A DNA stretch of 34,472 nt from JBCDBL01 sp039183635 (GTDB taxonomy: Bacteria; Pseudomonadota; Alphaproteobacteria; Caulobacterales; Parvularculaceae): contig JBCDBL010000032.1 in the NCBI GenBank assembly GCA_039183635.1, positions 1-34,472 of the forward strand. The letters run 5' to 3'. Below the pieces are notes generated by a model. It saw only the letters and a program-made list of their open reading frames with translations, ran no database searches and was not told where the DNA came from. A program made the translations under genes and the position numbers. The stretch's first letter is position 1; every line of letters starts with the position of its first letter. Shown here in pieces: positions 22,825 through 31,270 of the stretch.

Positions 22825-24021
22825 TTAAGAGTCCGTTTCAAGGTCCGCGAACGGAACGAACTGGCCGAGAAGAACGCCGCCCTCCTTGTCCCGAAGCTCC
22901 AGAGCAATGGCGGAGGCGTCCCAGTCGATATCGATGACGCCGAAATTTTCAACATTGTAGATATCGCCAAGCCGTTTCGGCCCTGCTTCCGCGGTATTGT
23001 TCCGGGCCGGCGCGTTCAAAGACGAGGATGTGAGTTCATAGAATGGATAGGGCGTCGCCGCCTTCTCCCGATAAAGTCCGCCGACATGGCGATCGCCGGT
23101 GACGGCGAACACGCGCTCAGCTCCGGTCTTTTCGATCAAATCGAAAAGACGCTCCCGCTCCAGGGGCAGCGTGCGCCAAGCCTCCCAACCATGGCCGTCC
23201 GCGACGATCTGGATGGACGAGACAAGCACCTTGAGATCTGCAGGTTTTCTCAGCTCCTCTTCCAACCAGGCCCATTGCGCTTCGCCCAGCATCGTTTTCG
23301 CCGGATCGGGATCGGGAACATATCGCTCCTTGCCTTCAGCCATAGGCTCGTCTGTGGACTTGAGAGCAGAGCGGAAGCTGCGCGTGTCGAGCAATATGAT
23401 ATGAAGACGCCGCCCTTGCGGCCCCAACATGTAAGAGCCGTAGATTCCCTCGCGCGACCAGCGGGGATCTTCTTGCGGAATATCGTAGGCTTTCAAAAAC
23501 AACTCTTGCGCCGCCGCCTTGAACGGCATCGCGGCGCCAGCGTCGTTAAGGCCGTAATCATGGTCGTCCCATATGGCGATGAGCGGGACCTCTTTGCGCA
23601 AGCGGGCGAAGGGTTCGGATGCGGCAAGCTCGCGATAGGCCTTGGCGATGTATTTCGGGCCCGCCTGCCGCGCACGGTCGACTTTATAGCTGCTCAAAAC
23701 CCCGCCGTTCGGCAACGTCAGATCGGCATAAATATCCTGCACATAGTTGTCCGCATACATATTGTCGCCGATAAAAAGAAACAGATCCGGCTCCACCCCC
23801 GCGATCGTCCCGAAAATCGACTGGTCGGCCCATTGCTGATTGCAGGACCCGAAAGCGATGCGGGTGACAGGCGCCGTCGGATCGAGGAGCGCGGAGGTCA
23901 GGGGCGTAATACGCAGCGGATCGTCCTGCGCCGCATGCGACGATGTCTCGGCCTCATTTGCAGCTGGAGCGCACGCCGCAATCAAAGCCATAAGCCCGCT
24001 CAACAAAATTGTACGCCGCAT
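22825..24021 (-). CDS. PhoD-like phosphatase, predicted lipoprotein
   Basis: A 398-residue metallophosphoesterase of the PhoD superfamily. The N-terminus is a lipoprotein signal peptide with lipobox LIAAC (lipidated C17), so the enzyme is anchored in the envelope. Metal-binding and catalytic stretches are IAFGSCNQQW, LFLFIGDNMYADN, IWDDHDYGLNDAG and VFAVTGDRHVGG, in the order expected for PhoD-type phosphodiesterases/phosphomonoesterases (Ca2+/Fe3+ enzymes in the best-studied members). The substrate cannot be told from sequence. It stands alone between sucC and the divergent VOC gene. No Pho box was recognised upstream. Confidence 0.88.
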   Translation of the reverse strand: MRRTILLSGLMALIAACAPAANEAETSSHAAQDDPLRITPLTSALLDPTAPVTRIAFGSCNQQWADQSIFGTIAGVEPDLFLFIGDNMYADNYVQDIYADLTLPNGGVLSSYKVDRARQAGPKYIAKAYRELAASEPFARLRKEVPLIAIWDDHDYGLNDAGAAMPFKAAAQELFLKAYDIPQEDPRWSREGIYGSYMLGPQGRRLHIILLDTRSFRSALKSTDEPMAEGKERYVPDPDPAKTMLGEAQWAWLEEELRKPADLKVLVSSIQIVADGHGWEAWRTLPLERERLFDLIEKTGAERVFAVTGDRHVGGLYREKAATPYPFYELTSSSLNAPARNNTAEAGPKRLGDIYNVENFGVIDIDWDASAIALELRDKEGGVLLGQFVPFADLETDS

Positions 24022-24149
24022 AACGCCTCGCCCCCGCTTTCAAAGTTCGGCCGACTTTAGCCGGGCGGGATAACATTACAATGACGCAGGCCGCGAAAGG
24101 CGTATAGTGGCTTCGATCTATGAATGTTCTACGAACTGGGAGGTTTGAC

Positions 24150-24575
24150 GTGTCGCTACACCCGTATCTGTTCTTCGATGGCGCCTGTGCAGAAGCGTTC
24201 GATTTTTACAAATCCGTTTTCGGCGGCGAGTTCGTTGCGCGCATGACTTTCGCCGATGCGCCGCCGGACGCCCCGTTTCCCGAAGACGAACACCACCTGA
24301 TCATGCATATGGGTCTGCCTGTGGGCGGCGGCGTTCTGATGGGCTCAGACGTCTCTCGCCAAAACGGCCCGGCGCCGGTCAAAGGCGGCAATTTCGCAAT
24401 CTCGTTCCAGGCCGAAAGCCTTGATCAATGCGAAAAGGCCTTCGCCAAACTGTCGAACGGCGGCGAGATCGTCATGCCCATGGGCGACATGTTCTGGGGC
24501 GCCCGGTTCGGCATGTGTACGGATAAGTTCGGCATTAAATGGATGGTGAATTTCGACCGCCCGCAACAAAACTAG
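24150..24575 (+). CDS. VOC family protein (PhnB-like)
   Basis: A 141-residue protein of the vicinal oxygen chelate fold, PhnB/glyoxalase-like. The N-terminus SLHPYLFFDGACAEAFDFYK, the DAPFPEDEHHLIMHMGLPVG strand, and the C-terminal MFWGARFGMCTDKFGIKWMV are the usual PhnB-like signatures. The start is set at the GTG at 24150, six bases after a strong GGAGG; the in-frame ATG at 24120 would add ten residues without family support. The function of PhnB-like proteins is mostly unknown. It is divergent from the phosphatase gene and is followed by repeat-rich non-coding DNA. Confidence 0.85.
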   Translation: MSLHPYLFFDGACAEAFDFYKSVFGGEFVARMTFADAPPDAPFPEDEHHLIMHMGLPVGGGVLMGSDVSRQNGPAPVKGGNFAISFQAESLDQCEKAFAKLSNGGEIVMPMGDMFWGARFGMCTDKFGIKWMVNFDRPQQN

Positions 24576-24601
24576 ATCTTGTTGAGATTCAGAGTTGTTC
24601 C

Positions 24602-24764
24602 GTCATCCCGGACGTTACACGCGCCCAAAACCCATAGGTTTTGGCGTGCGCGTGTTAGCGCCGGGATCTGTCTGCACATGTCTGAAATCTGTTGCGCCAG
24701 ATCCCGGATCGCTCGATTTTCTAACCAAGTCAAAGACTTGGAGAAAACCGGCGTCCGGGATGAC
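24602..24764. repeat. Cloverleaf-shaped inverted-repeat element
   Basis: A 163-base element closed by a perfect 13-base-pair stem, GTCATCCCGGACG (24602-24614) with CGTCCGGGATGAC (24752-24764). Inside are three hairpins: CCAAAACC-CATA-GGTTTTGG (24625-24644, extended with mismatches by ACACGCG/CGCGTGT); CCGGGATCTG (24661-24670) with CAGATCCCGG (24698-24707); and CCAAGTC-AAA-GACTTGG (24725-24741, extended by TTTTCT/AGAAAA). The overall shape is a four-stem cloverleaf. GTCATCCCGG-type ends are seen in dispersed repeats of many proteobacteria. It has no coding capacity I can support. It may be a mobile MITE-like repeat or act on RNA level downstream of the VOC gene. Confidence 0.75.
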
Positions 24765-24845
24765 CAGATATATTTATGAACCTCAACAAGCCTTAGATTG
24801 CCGGACTATTATTCGTGCGCATGTGGTATCGATACGATAACGCGC

Positions 24846-24922
24846 CATCCCAGCGAAAGCTGGGATGTGAGAGGCGGCATACTCCGAGCAAGCGGCCCTT
24901 GTATCCTGACGTTCGTCAGGAT
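24846..24922. repeat. Two short palindromic repeats
   Basis: CATCCCAGC-GAAA-GCTGGGATG (24846-24867, nine-pair stem with a GAAA tetraloop) and ATCCTGACG-TT-CGTCAGGAT (24903-24922, nine complementary pairs) follow the cloverleaf element. Both look like dispersed REP-type units. The remaining non-coding stretch up to 25157 shows nothing I can assign; a plus-strand frame at 25077-25448 is the shadow of the GNAT gene. Confidence 0.6.
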
Positions 24923-25157
24923 GACGATGACCCTTGTTAAAAATTATGCGTACGAATAAAAGTCCGAAACTCTAGCGGATTAAATCTGACATTTGCGGCC
25001 CCAAACGCGCTGCACCGCAATGCTTTGAGAAGCTCAAATGTCAGGATAATTTGATCGATAACAAAAAACGCCAGGGGTGCGAATCGTTAGATTCGGACTA
25101 CTAGCCTTGCACAAAGATCGCGAGGCGGCGGCGGTCCGCGTTCACCTGCAACCTGCC

Positions 25158-25712
25158 CTAACCGACGCGGGCGGCCTCAAACGCGGATCTGGCGATCGCC
25201 CATACTTCCAATGGTCCGGCGGACCAGTGCTGAAACACTTCGCCGTCATGAGTCTCGCCGATCCGCCGGGCCACCGCCTGGGACCGCGTATTGCCGGGGG
25301 CGATCAGACTGATGACGCGATCGACCGCTTGCGTCTGAAAGGCCCAGCCTGCAGCGGCCCTGGCGGCCTCTGCAGCGTAGCCCTTGCCCCAAGCGCGGCG
25401 AGCGAGCACCCACCCCACCTCAAGACCTGGCCAGCCTTCAGGCTTTAAGGGACCGACCTGGCCGATAAATCGGCCTGTCGCTTTTTCCTCCACCGCCATG
25501 GGGCCATAACCGCGCAACACCCACTGACCCGCCGCTGTCGCCATGCGCCGCCAAGCCTCTTGGCGTATAAGCGGCGTCGTTCCGAGAAAAGAAACCACTT
25601 CAGGATCGCCCATCATTTCGGCGAAACCGTCGGTATCTTCATCCCTGTGGAGGCGGAGAACGAGACGGTCTGTCTCGATGCGCGGCGCGGAGACCATGTC
25701 GGCCGCGCTCAT
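25158..25712 (-). CDS. GNAT family N-acetyltransferase (RimJ/RimL-like)
   Basis: A 184-residue acetyl-CoA-dependent acetyltransferase of the RimJ/RimL type. The N-terminal IETDRLVLRLHRDEDTDGFA is the typical first strand and helix. WPGLEVGWVLARRAWGKGYA followed by AEAARAAAGWAF forms the acetyl-CoA-binding region, and NTRSQAVARRIGE is the usual C-terminal helix. The acceptor is unknown. Its ATG overlaps the stop of the upstream glycosyltransferase gene in an ATGA, so the two are translated together, hinting at a shared glycan or glycoconjugate substrate (inference). Confidence 0.88.
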   Translation of the reverse strand: MSAADMVSAPRIETDRLVLRLHRDEDTDGFAEMMGDPEVVSFLGTTPLIRQEAWRRMATAAGQWVLRGYGPMAVEEKATGRFIGQVGPLKPEGWPGLEVGWVLARRAWGKGYAAEAARAAAGWAFQTQAVDRVISLIAPGNTRSQAVARRIGETHDGEVFQHWSAGPLEVWAIARSAFEAARVG

Positions 25713-26878
25713 CCCTTCGCCCGCTTTTTTTGGACGAGGTCTTCTCCCAGCGCCAGAACGCGGCGGGCGTTCCCGGCCCAGGTGCGATCATTGTCGAGGA
25801 TGGCGGCCCTGGCGCCTGCGCCAAGGCGCGCGCGCAGTCCCGCGTCGTCGCACAAAACCTTCAATTGCGCGATGAAATCGTCAAAATCCTCAGACCGGAA
25901 CAATCTTGCATTTTCATCGCTGCTCAGAATTTCTTTTATATTATCCGTATCCGGCGCGATAATAGCCTTGCCGAGGCCCATATACTCAAACAATTTCAGC
26001 GGCGAGGCGTAGGGCGTCACCGCCGGCTGCAAAGCGATGTCGAAAGCGGCCACATGGGCCGCCGCCGCGTCCCGCTGTACGACGCCGGCGAAGGTCGTCT
26101 GATCGGAGACGCCCAACTCCGCCGCCAGGGCCTCAAGCCCGTCCCGGGCCGGGCCGCCGCCGACGATAAACAAATGCAAGTCCGACCGCCCCTCCGCAGC
26201 GAGAAAGCGGATCACCCGGTCAAGGCCGTGCCAGGGCCGCACGAACCCCATGAAGCCCAGAACCGTTTTGCCCTGAAGCCCGTACTTTTCCCGCACCGGA
26301 CCGGCGTCCACATCGGCGAGAAAAGCCGGGTTCGCTCCATTGTGTATGACGACGATTTTGTCCCGGGGCACGCCCGCCGCTTCAACGTCTTTGGCGAGCA
26401 CCTGTGTTACCGGCAACACATAATCCGCCGCACGCCAGGCCGCCTCCTCGCTCCATTTGGCGAGGCTTTTGAAGGCGAAGCCTTCATTGGCGAGGCGCTC
26501 TTTGTAAAGCGGCGCGTTCACTTCCAGAATAAACGGCGCGCCCGTGACTTTTTTCAACCACGCACCAGCGAGGAAGAGGACATTGTGGCGTTCATACACA
26601 AAATCCGGCTTGTACTCTTGATAGGCTTTGCGCAGACGGAGAAAGGCGGGGGCGGAATAAAAAAACTCCGCCAGCTCATAAAGCGGTTTCGGCAAACGGT
26701 CTTTTAAGCCCTTGCCGTCGCCTTCACCGGCGCTCAGCGCCTGGGTCGCGCCCTTATCCCCCCCTGGACCGCACATTAAGATATCCGCGCCTTCGGCCTT
26801 TAGAGCGGCCGTCAGCTCACGAATATGCACCGACATGCCGTCGGCCGCCTTGGTGCGGTGGTGGTAGAGAATTTTCAT
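25709..26878 (-). CDS. Glycosyltransferase family 4 protein
   Basis: A 389-residue GT-B fold retaining glycosyltransferase. The N-terminal domain starts with ILYHHRTKAADGMSVHIREL, the GT4 acceptor-side loop with a glycine and a histidine. The C-terminal domain has VIHNGANPAFL, GFMGFVRPWHGLDRVIRFLA (donor phosphate binding), FIVGGGPARDGLEALAAELG, and the SPLKLFEYMGLGKAIIAPD stretch carrying the conserved ExxxxxE-like motif. It probably adds a sugar from a nucleotide-sugar donor to an envelope glycan or lipid; the acceptor is unknown. It is coupled to the GNAT gene and lies just after mdh on the same strand, separated by a hairpin. Confidence 0.9.
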   Translation of the reverse strand: MKILYHHRTKAADGMSVHIRELTAALKAEGADILMCGPGGDKGATQALSAGEGDGKGLKDRLPKPLYELAEFFYSAPAFLRLRKAYQEYKPDFVYERHNVLFLAGAWLKKVTGAPFILEVNAPLYKERLANEGFAFKSLAKWSEEAAWRAADYVLPVTQVLAKDVEAAGVPRDKIVVIHNGANPAFLADVDAGPVREKYGLQGKTVLGFMGFVRPWHGLDRVIRFLAAEGRSDLHLFIVGGGPARDGLEALAAELGVSDQTTFAGVVQRDAAAAHVAAFDIALQPAVTPYASPLKLFEYMGLGKAIIAPDTDNIKEILSSDENARLFRSEDFDDFIAQLKVLCDDAGLRARLGAGARAAILDNDRTWAGNARRVLALGEDLVQKKRAKG

Positions 26879-26921
26879 TTATAACGGCCGCTCCCCGAGC
26901 GTTCACCGCGTATCGCGCGAG

Positions 26922-26941
26922 GTCCCGGCTTTCGCCGGGAC
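26922..26941. repeat. Palindromic repeat between mdh and the glycosyltransferase gene
   Basis: GTCCCGGC-TTTC-GCCGGGAC is a perfect 8-base-pair hairpin with a four-base loop, starting 18 bases past the mdh stop. It resembles the REP-type unit at 24846. Without a T-run it is a weak terminator at best, but it could protect the mdh 3' end. Confidence 0.55.
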
Positions 26942-26958
26942 AAGCGAGGTTTGTTGTG

Positions 26959-27921
26959 TTAGCCCAAAGACGGCTCAAGCCTCTTACAGGCCGCAATCAA
27001 CTCGCGCACGGCCTCAACGGAAGCCTCGAACATCGCTTTTTCGTCCGCCTGGAACGACACCTCGACAACCCGTTCGACGCCGTTCGCACCGACAACGATG
27101 GGAACGCCCACATAGAGGTCGTCTACGCCGTATTGACCGGTCAGATGCGCCGCACAGGGAACAACGACTTTTTTATCCTTCAAATAGCTCTCAGCCATTT
27201 GGATGGCCGAGGCCGCCGGGGCGTAGAACGCCGATCCCGTTTTCAAAAGGCCGACAATCTCGCCGCCGCCCTTGCGGGTGCGGTCGACGATGGCGTCGAT
27301 TTTCTCCTGGGTGGACCAGCCCATGGAGATGAGGTCCGGCAAAGGAATGCCCGCCACTGTGGAATAGCGCGTCAAAGGCACCATCGTGTCGCCGTGACCG
27401 CCAAGCACGAACGCCGTGACGCTTTCGACGGAGACGTCGAATTCCTCAGCAAGAAAATGACGGAACCGGGCCGAATCCAAAATGCCGGCCATGCCGACGA
27501 CCTTGTTGTGGGGCAGGCCGGAAAACTCCCTGAGCGCCCAGACCATGGCGTCAAGCGGGTTTGTGATACAGATGACGAACGCATTCGGAGCGTAGGTTTT
27601 GATCCCCTCGCCCACGGATTTCATCACTTTCAGGTTGATTTCGACGAGATCGTCGCGGCTCATGCCCGGCTTGCGCGGCACGCCGGCGGTGACGATGACG
27701 ACATCGGCGCCTTCGATGTCCTTGTATTCGCTCGTCCCTTTCAGGGCCGAATCATAGCCGTCCACCGGCGCGCTCTGGGCGATGTCGAGCGCCTTGCCGG
27801 CGGGCATGCCTTCAGCGATGTCGAACAGGACGACGTCGCCCAACTCCTTTTGCGCCGCGATGTGGGCGAGCGTTCCACCGATCATGCCGGCGCCGATAAG
27901 GGCGATTTTGTTGCGAGCCAT
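26959..27921 (-). CDS. mdh: Malate dehydrogenase (LDH-like type)
   Basis: A 320-residue NAD-dependent enzyme that oxidises malate to oxaloacetate in the TCA cycle. Features are the NAD loop IGAGMIGGTLAH (about 9-20), an acidic residue at the end of strand 2 (VVLFDIAEG, D34) that selects NAD, TAGVPRKPGMSRDDL with the mobile-loop arginines (giving malate rather than lactate specificity), ITNPLDAMV, and the catalytic histidine in GGHGDTMVP (near 176). It lies downstream of the amino acid symporter and in the same orientation as the sucCD-sucA block, consistent with the alphaproteobacterial mdh-suc arrangement, here interrupted by other genes. Confidence 0.97.
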   Translation of the reverse strand: MARNKIALIGAGMIGGTLAHIAAQKELGDVVLFDIAEGMPAGKALDIAQSAPVDGYDSALKGTSEYKDIEGADVVIVTAGVPRKPGMSRDDLVEINLKVMKSVGEGIKTYAPNAFVICITNPLDAMVWALREFSGLPHNKVVGMAGILDSARFRHFLAEEFDVSVESVTAFVLGGHGDTMVPLTRYSTVAGIPLPDLISMGWSTQEKIDAIVDRTRKGGGEIVGLLKTGSAFYAPAASAIQMAESYLKDKKVVVPCAAHLTGQYGVDDLYVGVPIVVGANGVERVVEVSFQADEKAMFEASVEAVRELIAACKRLEPSLG

Positions 27922-27997
27922 AGAAAAGCCTCCGTGCCTTTAGAATTCAATCGTTGGCGCGGGATGTAGCGCGAAAGGGGCGCAGGCGCAAATGCAG

Positions 27998-28026
27998 CCC
28001 CGGTCTCGCAGAGTGCGGAACCGGGG
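27998..28026 (-). terminator. Hairpin between the symporter gene and mdh
   Basis: CCCCGGT (27998-28004) pairs with ACCGGGG (28020-28026) around a 15-base loop, beginning eight bases after the symporter stop on the minus strand. The stem is GC-rich but lacks a T-run, so termination would be partial or Rho-assisted. Confidence 0.35.
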
Positions 28027-28033
28027 GCCATGG

Positions 28034-29437
28034 TCAGGGATCGCGCCGTTCGGCCATGGCGATCACCACGCCGCTCAAAAGCAAGATTGCAATCAAGTTC
28101 GGAAACGCCATCGAAGCATTGGCCAGATCGCCCATGCGCCAGATGAAATCCACCGGCTGAAGCGCGCCGATAAAAACGGCGCCCACCCACACGAACCGCA
28201 TCGGCCGGGCCGCCCAGTCGCCGATGAGATAGGTGATCGCCTGCTCGGCGTAGTAAGACCAACCAAGGATGGTCGTAAACGCGAACAGGGCGAGCGCGAA
28301 TGCAATAAAAAGACCGCCGAAGGGCACGCCGGCGCCATACACCGCCGTCGTCACCTGAATGCCCTGAAGCTCCGCCGAGCGCCAGGCGTATTCCACCACC
28401 TGTCCATCGGACGGAAACTGGCCCTGAACCACGAGAATCACAAGCGCGGTCATGGTGCAGATAACGATCGTGTCGATGAAGGCGCCGAGCATGGCGATCT
28501 CGCCCTGGCGCACCGGGTCGTTGGTCTGCGCCGCAGCATGGGCGATGGCGGTGGAGCCTTGCCCGGCCTCATTGGAGAACAAGCCCCTGGCGACGCCGTA
28601 GCGCACAGCCTGCAATATTCCGTACCCGGCAAGGCCGCCGGCCGCCTGCTCCAGACCGAAGGCGTAGGAGAAGATTTGCCCGAACGCCATCGGGATGCGC
28701 TCGGCGTTTAGGATGAGAACGGTAAGGGCCAAAAGAATGTAGCCCGCGGCCATGACCGGCACCACTTTGCCGGCGACGGAACCAATGGATTTGATGCCGC
28801 CGATGATAACGATGAAAACGAGCACGGCGATGAGAAGACCGCCGCCCCAATTCGGTATCCCTGTAGCGGAGGACAAGGCGTTCGAAATCGAATTCGCCTG
28901 GATCATATTGCCGGTGATAAAAGCCGAAAACATCGTGCCTATGGCGAAGAACACGGCGAGCCAGGCCCATCCCGCGCCCAGCCCGTTTTTGATGTAATAC
29001 ATCGGTCCGCCGTGGATATGGCCGTCGGGGTGCCGCTCGCGATACTTCACCGCAAGACTCGATTCAGCGAAAGCAGCGGCCATCCCCACAAGGGCTGTGA
29101 CCCACATCCAGAAAATGGCCCCCGGTCCGCCAAGGGTGATGGCGGTGGCGACGCCGGCGAGATTGCCGGTGCCCACCTGGCCCGACAACGCCGTCGACAG
29201 CGCTTGCCAGGGGGTGATCTCCCCCTCTTCGCCGGAGCCTTTGCGGCCGCGCCACAACTCGGCGAAGGCCGGGCCCATGCGCCGCAGCGGCATAAACTTC
29301 AATCGCACCATGAAATAAACGCCGGTGCCGAGCAGCATCACCACCATCGGCGCAATCGGCAAGATTTGAGCGTCCCCCCAGGATCCGCCCCACACAAAGC
29401 CCGACACATTGTCTACGAGCTGATAAAACCCTTCCAT
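28034..29437 (-). CDS. Sodium:alanine/glycine symporter (AGCS family)
   Basis: A 467-residue inner-membrane transporter with about ten or eleven hydrophobic segments. AGCS signatures are visible: the long ALSTALSGQVGTGNLAGVAT segment, GGPGAIFWMWVTALVGMAAA, the HIHGGPMYYIKNGLG loop, and GLFSNEAGQGSTAIAHAAA. It takes up alanine and/or glycine with sodium. A hairpin (29458-29488) lies in its leader about 20 bases before the ATG. I looked for a glycine riboswitch, common ahead of such genes in other bacteria, and found no matching core. Confidence 0.95.
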   Translation of the reverse strand: MEGFYQLVDNVSGFVWGGSWGDAQILPIAPMVVMLLGTGVYFMVRLKFMPLRRMGPAFAELWRGRKGSGEEGEITPWQALSTALSGQVGTGNLAGVATAITLGGPGAIFWMWVTALVGMAAAFAESSLAVKYRERHPDGHIHGGPMYYIKNGLGAGWAWLAVFFAIGTMFSAFITGNMIQANSISNALSSATGIPNWGGGLLIAVLVFIVIIGGIKSIGSVAGKVVPVMAAGYILLALTVLILNAERIPMAFGQIFSYAFGLEQAAGGLAGYGILQAVRYGVARGLFSNEAGQGSTAIAHAAAQTNDPVRQGEIAMLGAFIDTIVICTMTALVILVVQGQFPSDGQVVEYAWRSAELQGIQVTTAVYGAGVPFGGLFIAFALALFAFTTILGWSYYAEQAITYLIGDWAARPMRFVWVGAVFIGALQPVDFIWRMGDLANASMAFPNLIAILLLSGVVIAMAERRDP

Positions 29438-30178
29438 CTCATCGCCTTATTTTTTCGAGCGCCGCCCTTGTTCGGTCGGGCGGGCGCTTTGCTTTGAACA
29501 TGGCGGGCGAGTTTAGAAGCTTCCGGCCTGCACGCAAGGCGACCGCCGCATTTCGCCCGCTTGGGGACAGAGTTCAGATGAAATGTCCGTCATGCAAAAT
29601 TGAACTGATATGCGCTCTCGTTTCCCTGGAGGACAAAGCACAGGCGCCTTCAACGCGGCGCTGTCATGTCGAAACGAGGGTCAGCGATCGCCAAGATCTC
29701 ATCTTCGCCGTACCGGAGTTGCTTTAAGATTTAGAGCTTGCGGTCGTGAGAAAAGCATACTGCAGACTCTCAGATTTTTTATAATGTATACGAACTAAAT
29801 TTCAGGCAGCTCTCCTTAAGCCGCAAACCTTATGGGGCGAAAGCGGTTGCAGCCGCATAACTCCCAATTTCAAAATACCAGCAAAGCCGATTGGATTTAG
29901 CAACCCGCCTTTCAGGAGCCATTAACACCCATGCGCCATCCCTCAAACGACACACAGCGCCCCTTTTCAAACACTCCGCTCATCAGAATGAAATCTGAAA
30001 ACCAGTGCAGAACTGCCTTAGCCGAGAGGCTTATAGCGCCCAAAAGTGAACTGTTATATCGATCCCTCACCCCGTATCTATATAAGTTATCGGCTATTTT
30101 TGTTGGTCGTTTGACGGTTTAATCGATCAATTAGTCAGTTTGGCTATCTTACTCAAATTTCAAAATCCAACGCTACAC
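29438..30178. other. Non-coding region between the symporter and the GlxA-type regulator
   Basis: This 741-base stretch separates the GC-rich mdh side from the AT-richer accessory cluster. It holds a ten-pair hairpin with one bulge (29458-29488, AGCGCCGCCC against GGGCGGGCGCT), which lies in the symporter leader. Small plus-strand frames at 29494-29727 and 29931-30122 have no recognisable family and no good ribosome-binding site, so I do not call them genes. Composition shifts towards A+T from about 29700, probably the edge of acquired DNA. Confidence 0.45.
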
Positions 30179-31165
30179 TCAATTCGCTTTGCGTCGATAA
30201 GAGGTTGGCGTTTGACCAACGTGTTTGGTGAACGCTCGCCGGAAGGCGTCTTCGTCTTTGTAACCGACCTCACCGGCTATCTGCCCAATAGACTTGGTCG
30301 AGTTGTGGAGAATGTACTTTGCCTTATCGATACGAACCCGCTGAATGTAGTCAGAAGGCGGCTTTCCGTTAACAGCTTTGAAGCGCCGCGCCATTGTCCT
30401 GGTGCTGACACCCAAATGGCGGGCCAAACCGGATACGTTCAAGGTCTCGCCAGAGTGTTGACGGATCCAGCGATCGGCCTTTTCTATGAATGGATCGCGC
30501 ACTTGCCGATGGTATGGGATGGCATACGCACTTTGCGACTCCCGCGGACCGTCCAGGCATAAGTACGCCCCGGTCATTCTCGCTAAATTTGATCCAGCCA
30601 GCTTACTGATCAAATGGAGCGATAAATCCATGTACGAGGCGCCAGCAGCGCCAGTAACCAGATTTTCTGCATCCGCAACGAGCTTGATATCGTCCAAAAC
30701 CACTTTTGGGTATCTTTCGCGAAATTCGTTTGAGAGCCACCACGTTGTCGTGGCCTCTTGAAAATCGAGCATGCCCGTTTCAGCAAGGATGAAGGCCCCG
30801 GTGCAAGGCGCAGCGATAATGGCGCCATTATCGCTCATCTGACGGAGAAAACTGCTGAGTGGCGTGAGCTGGCTCAGCATCGATAAGAGCATGTCTGCTG
30901 AATCAACGAGAAGACCGGGAACGATAACGACATCTATGTTCTGAACCTCGCTCAGCGCAAAATCTACGTTCACGGACTGTTGATTACCACAAATCACAGG
31001 CTTCCCATCGATCGAAGCGGTCATCAAACGAAAGAGAGGCTTTTTCGGGTCTTCTTTGTTCGATGCCCGGCGCGCAATGAAATTGGCGGTCGCAAAGAGG
31101 TCGGCCGGCGCCGCGAAAGCGCCAGCCAGCATTCCGTCAAAACCTATCGTAAGAATTTTGTACAT
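30179..31165 (-). CDS. GlxA-type AraC family transcriptional regulator
   Basis: A 328-residue regulator with an N-terminal DJ-1/PfpI-like (GATase1-like) domain (about 1-200) and a C-terminal AraC DNA-binding domain (about 225-328). The first contains IIAAPCTGAFILAETGMLD with a nucleophile-elbow cysteine and TTTWWLSNEFRERYPKV. The second contains LNVSGLARHLGVSTRTMARR, FKAVNGKPPSDYIQRVR, then IAGEVGYKDEDAFRRAFTKH. Such proteins usually regulate a neighbouring operon in response to a small metabolite. It is divergent from the SnoaL-like/MAPEG pair, its likely target; the shared 105-base gap would hold the promoters. Confidence 0.93.
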   Translation of the reverse strand: MYKILTIGFDGMLAGAFAAPADLFATANFIARRASNKEDPKKPLFRLMTASIDGKPVICGNQQSVNVDFALSEVQNIDVVIVPGLLVDSADMLLSMLSQLTPLSSFLRQMSDNGAIIAAPCTGAFILAETGMLDFQEATTTWWLSNEFRERYPKVVLDDIKLVADAENLVTGAAGASYMDLSLHLISKLAGSNLARMTGAYLCLDGPRESQSAYAIPYHRQVRDPFIEKADRWIRQHSGETLNVSGLARHLGVSTRTMARRFKAVNGKPPSDYIQRVRIDKAKYILHNSTKSIGQIAGEVGYKDEDAFRRAFTKHVGQTPTSYRRKAN

Positions 31166-31270
31166 TTGTCCGATAATGCCGGAAACCTGTCACATCCGCC
31201 ACTGTTATTTCACGTCATCCAAACTTAGGAATCTGTGGTTCGAAGAATCTGTAAGCCGGAGATCTAAATT

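Noticed and set aside
24579..24840. Short plus-strand frames across the cloverleaf repeat
   Set aside because: They run through hairpin arms in two overlapping frames, which is expected by chance in palindromic DNA.
29438..29720. Possible glycine riboswitch ahead of the AGCS symporter
   Set aside because: The conserved glycine aptamer core was sought on the minus strand and no matching pair of motifs was found.
29931..30122. 63-codon plus-strand frame in the gap before the GlxA-type regulator
   Set aside because: The nearest AGGAG lies about 14 bases before the ATG, the product has no recognisable family, and the region looks non-coding.
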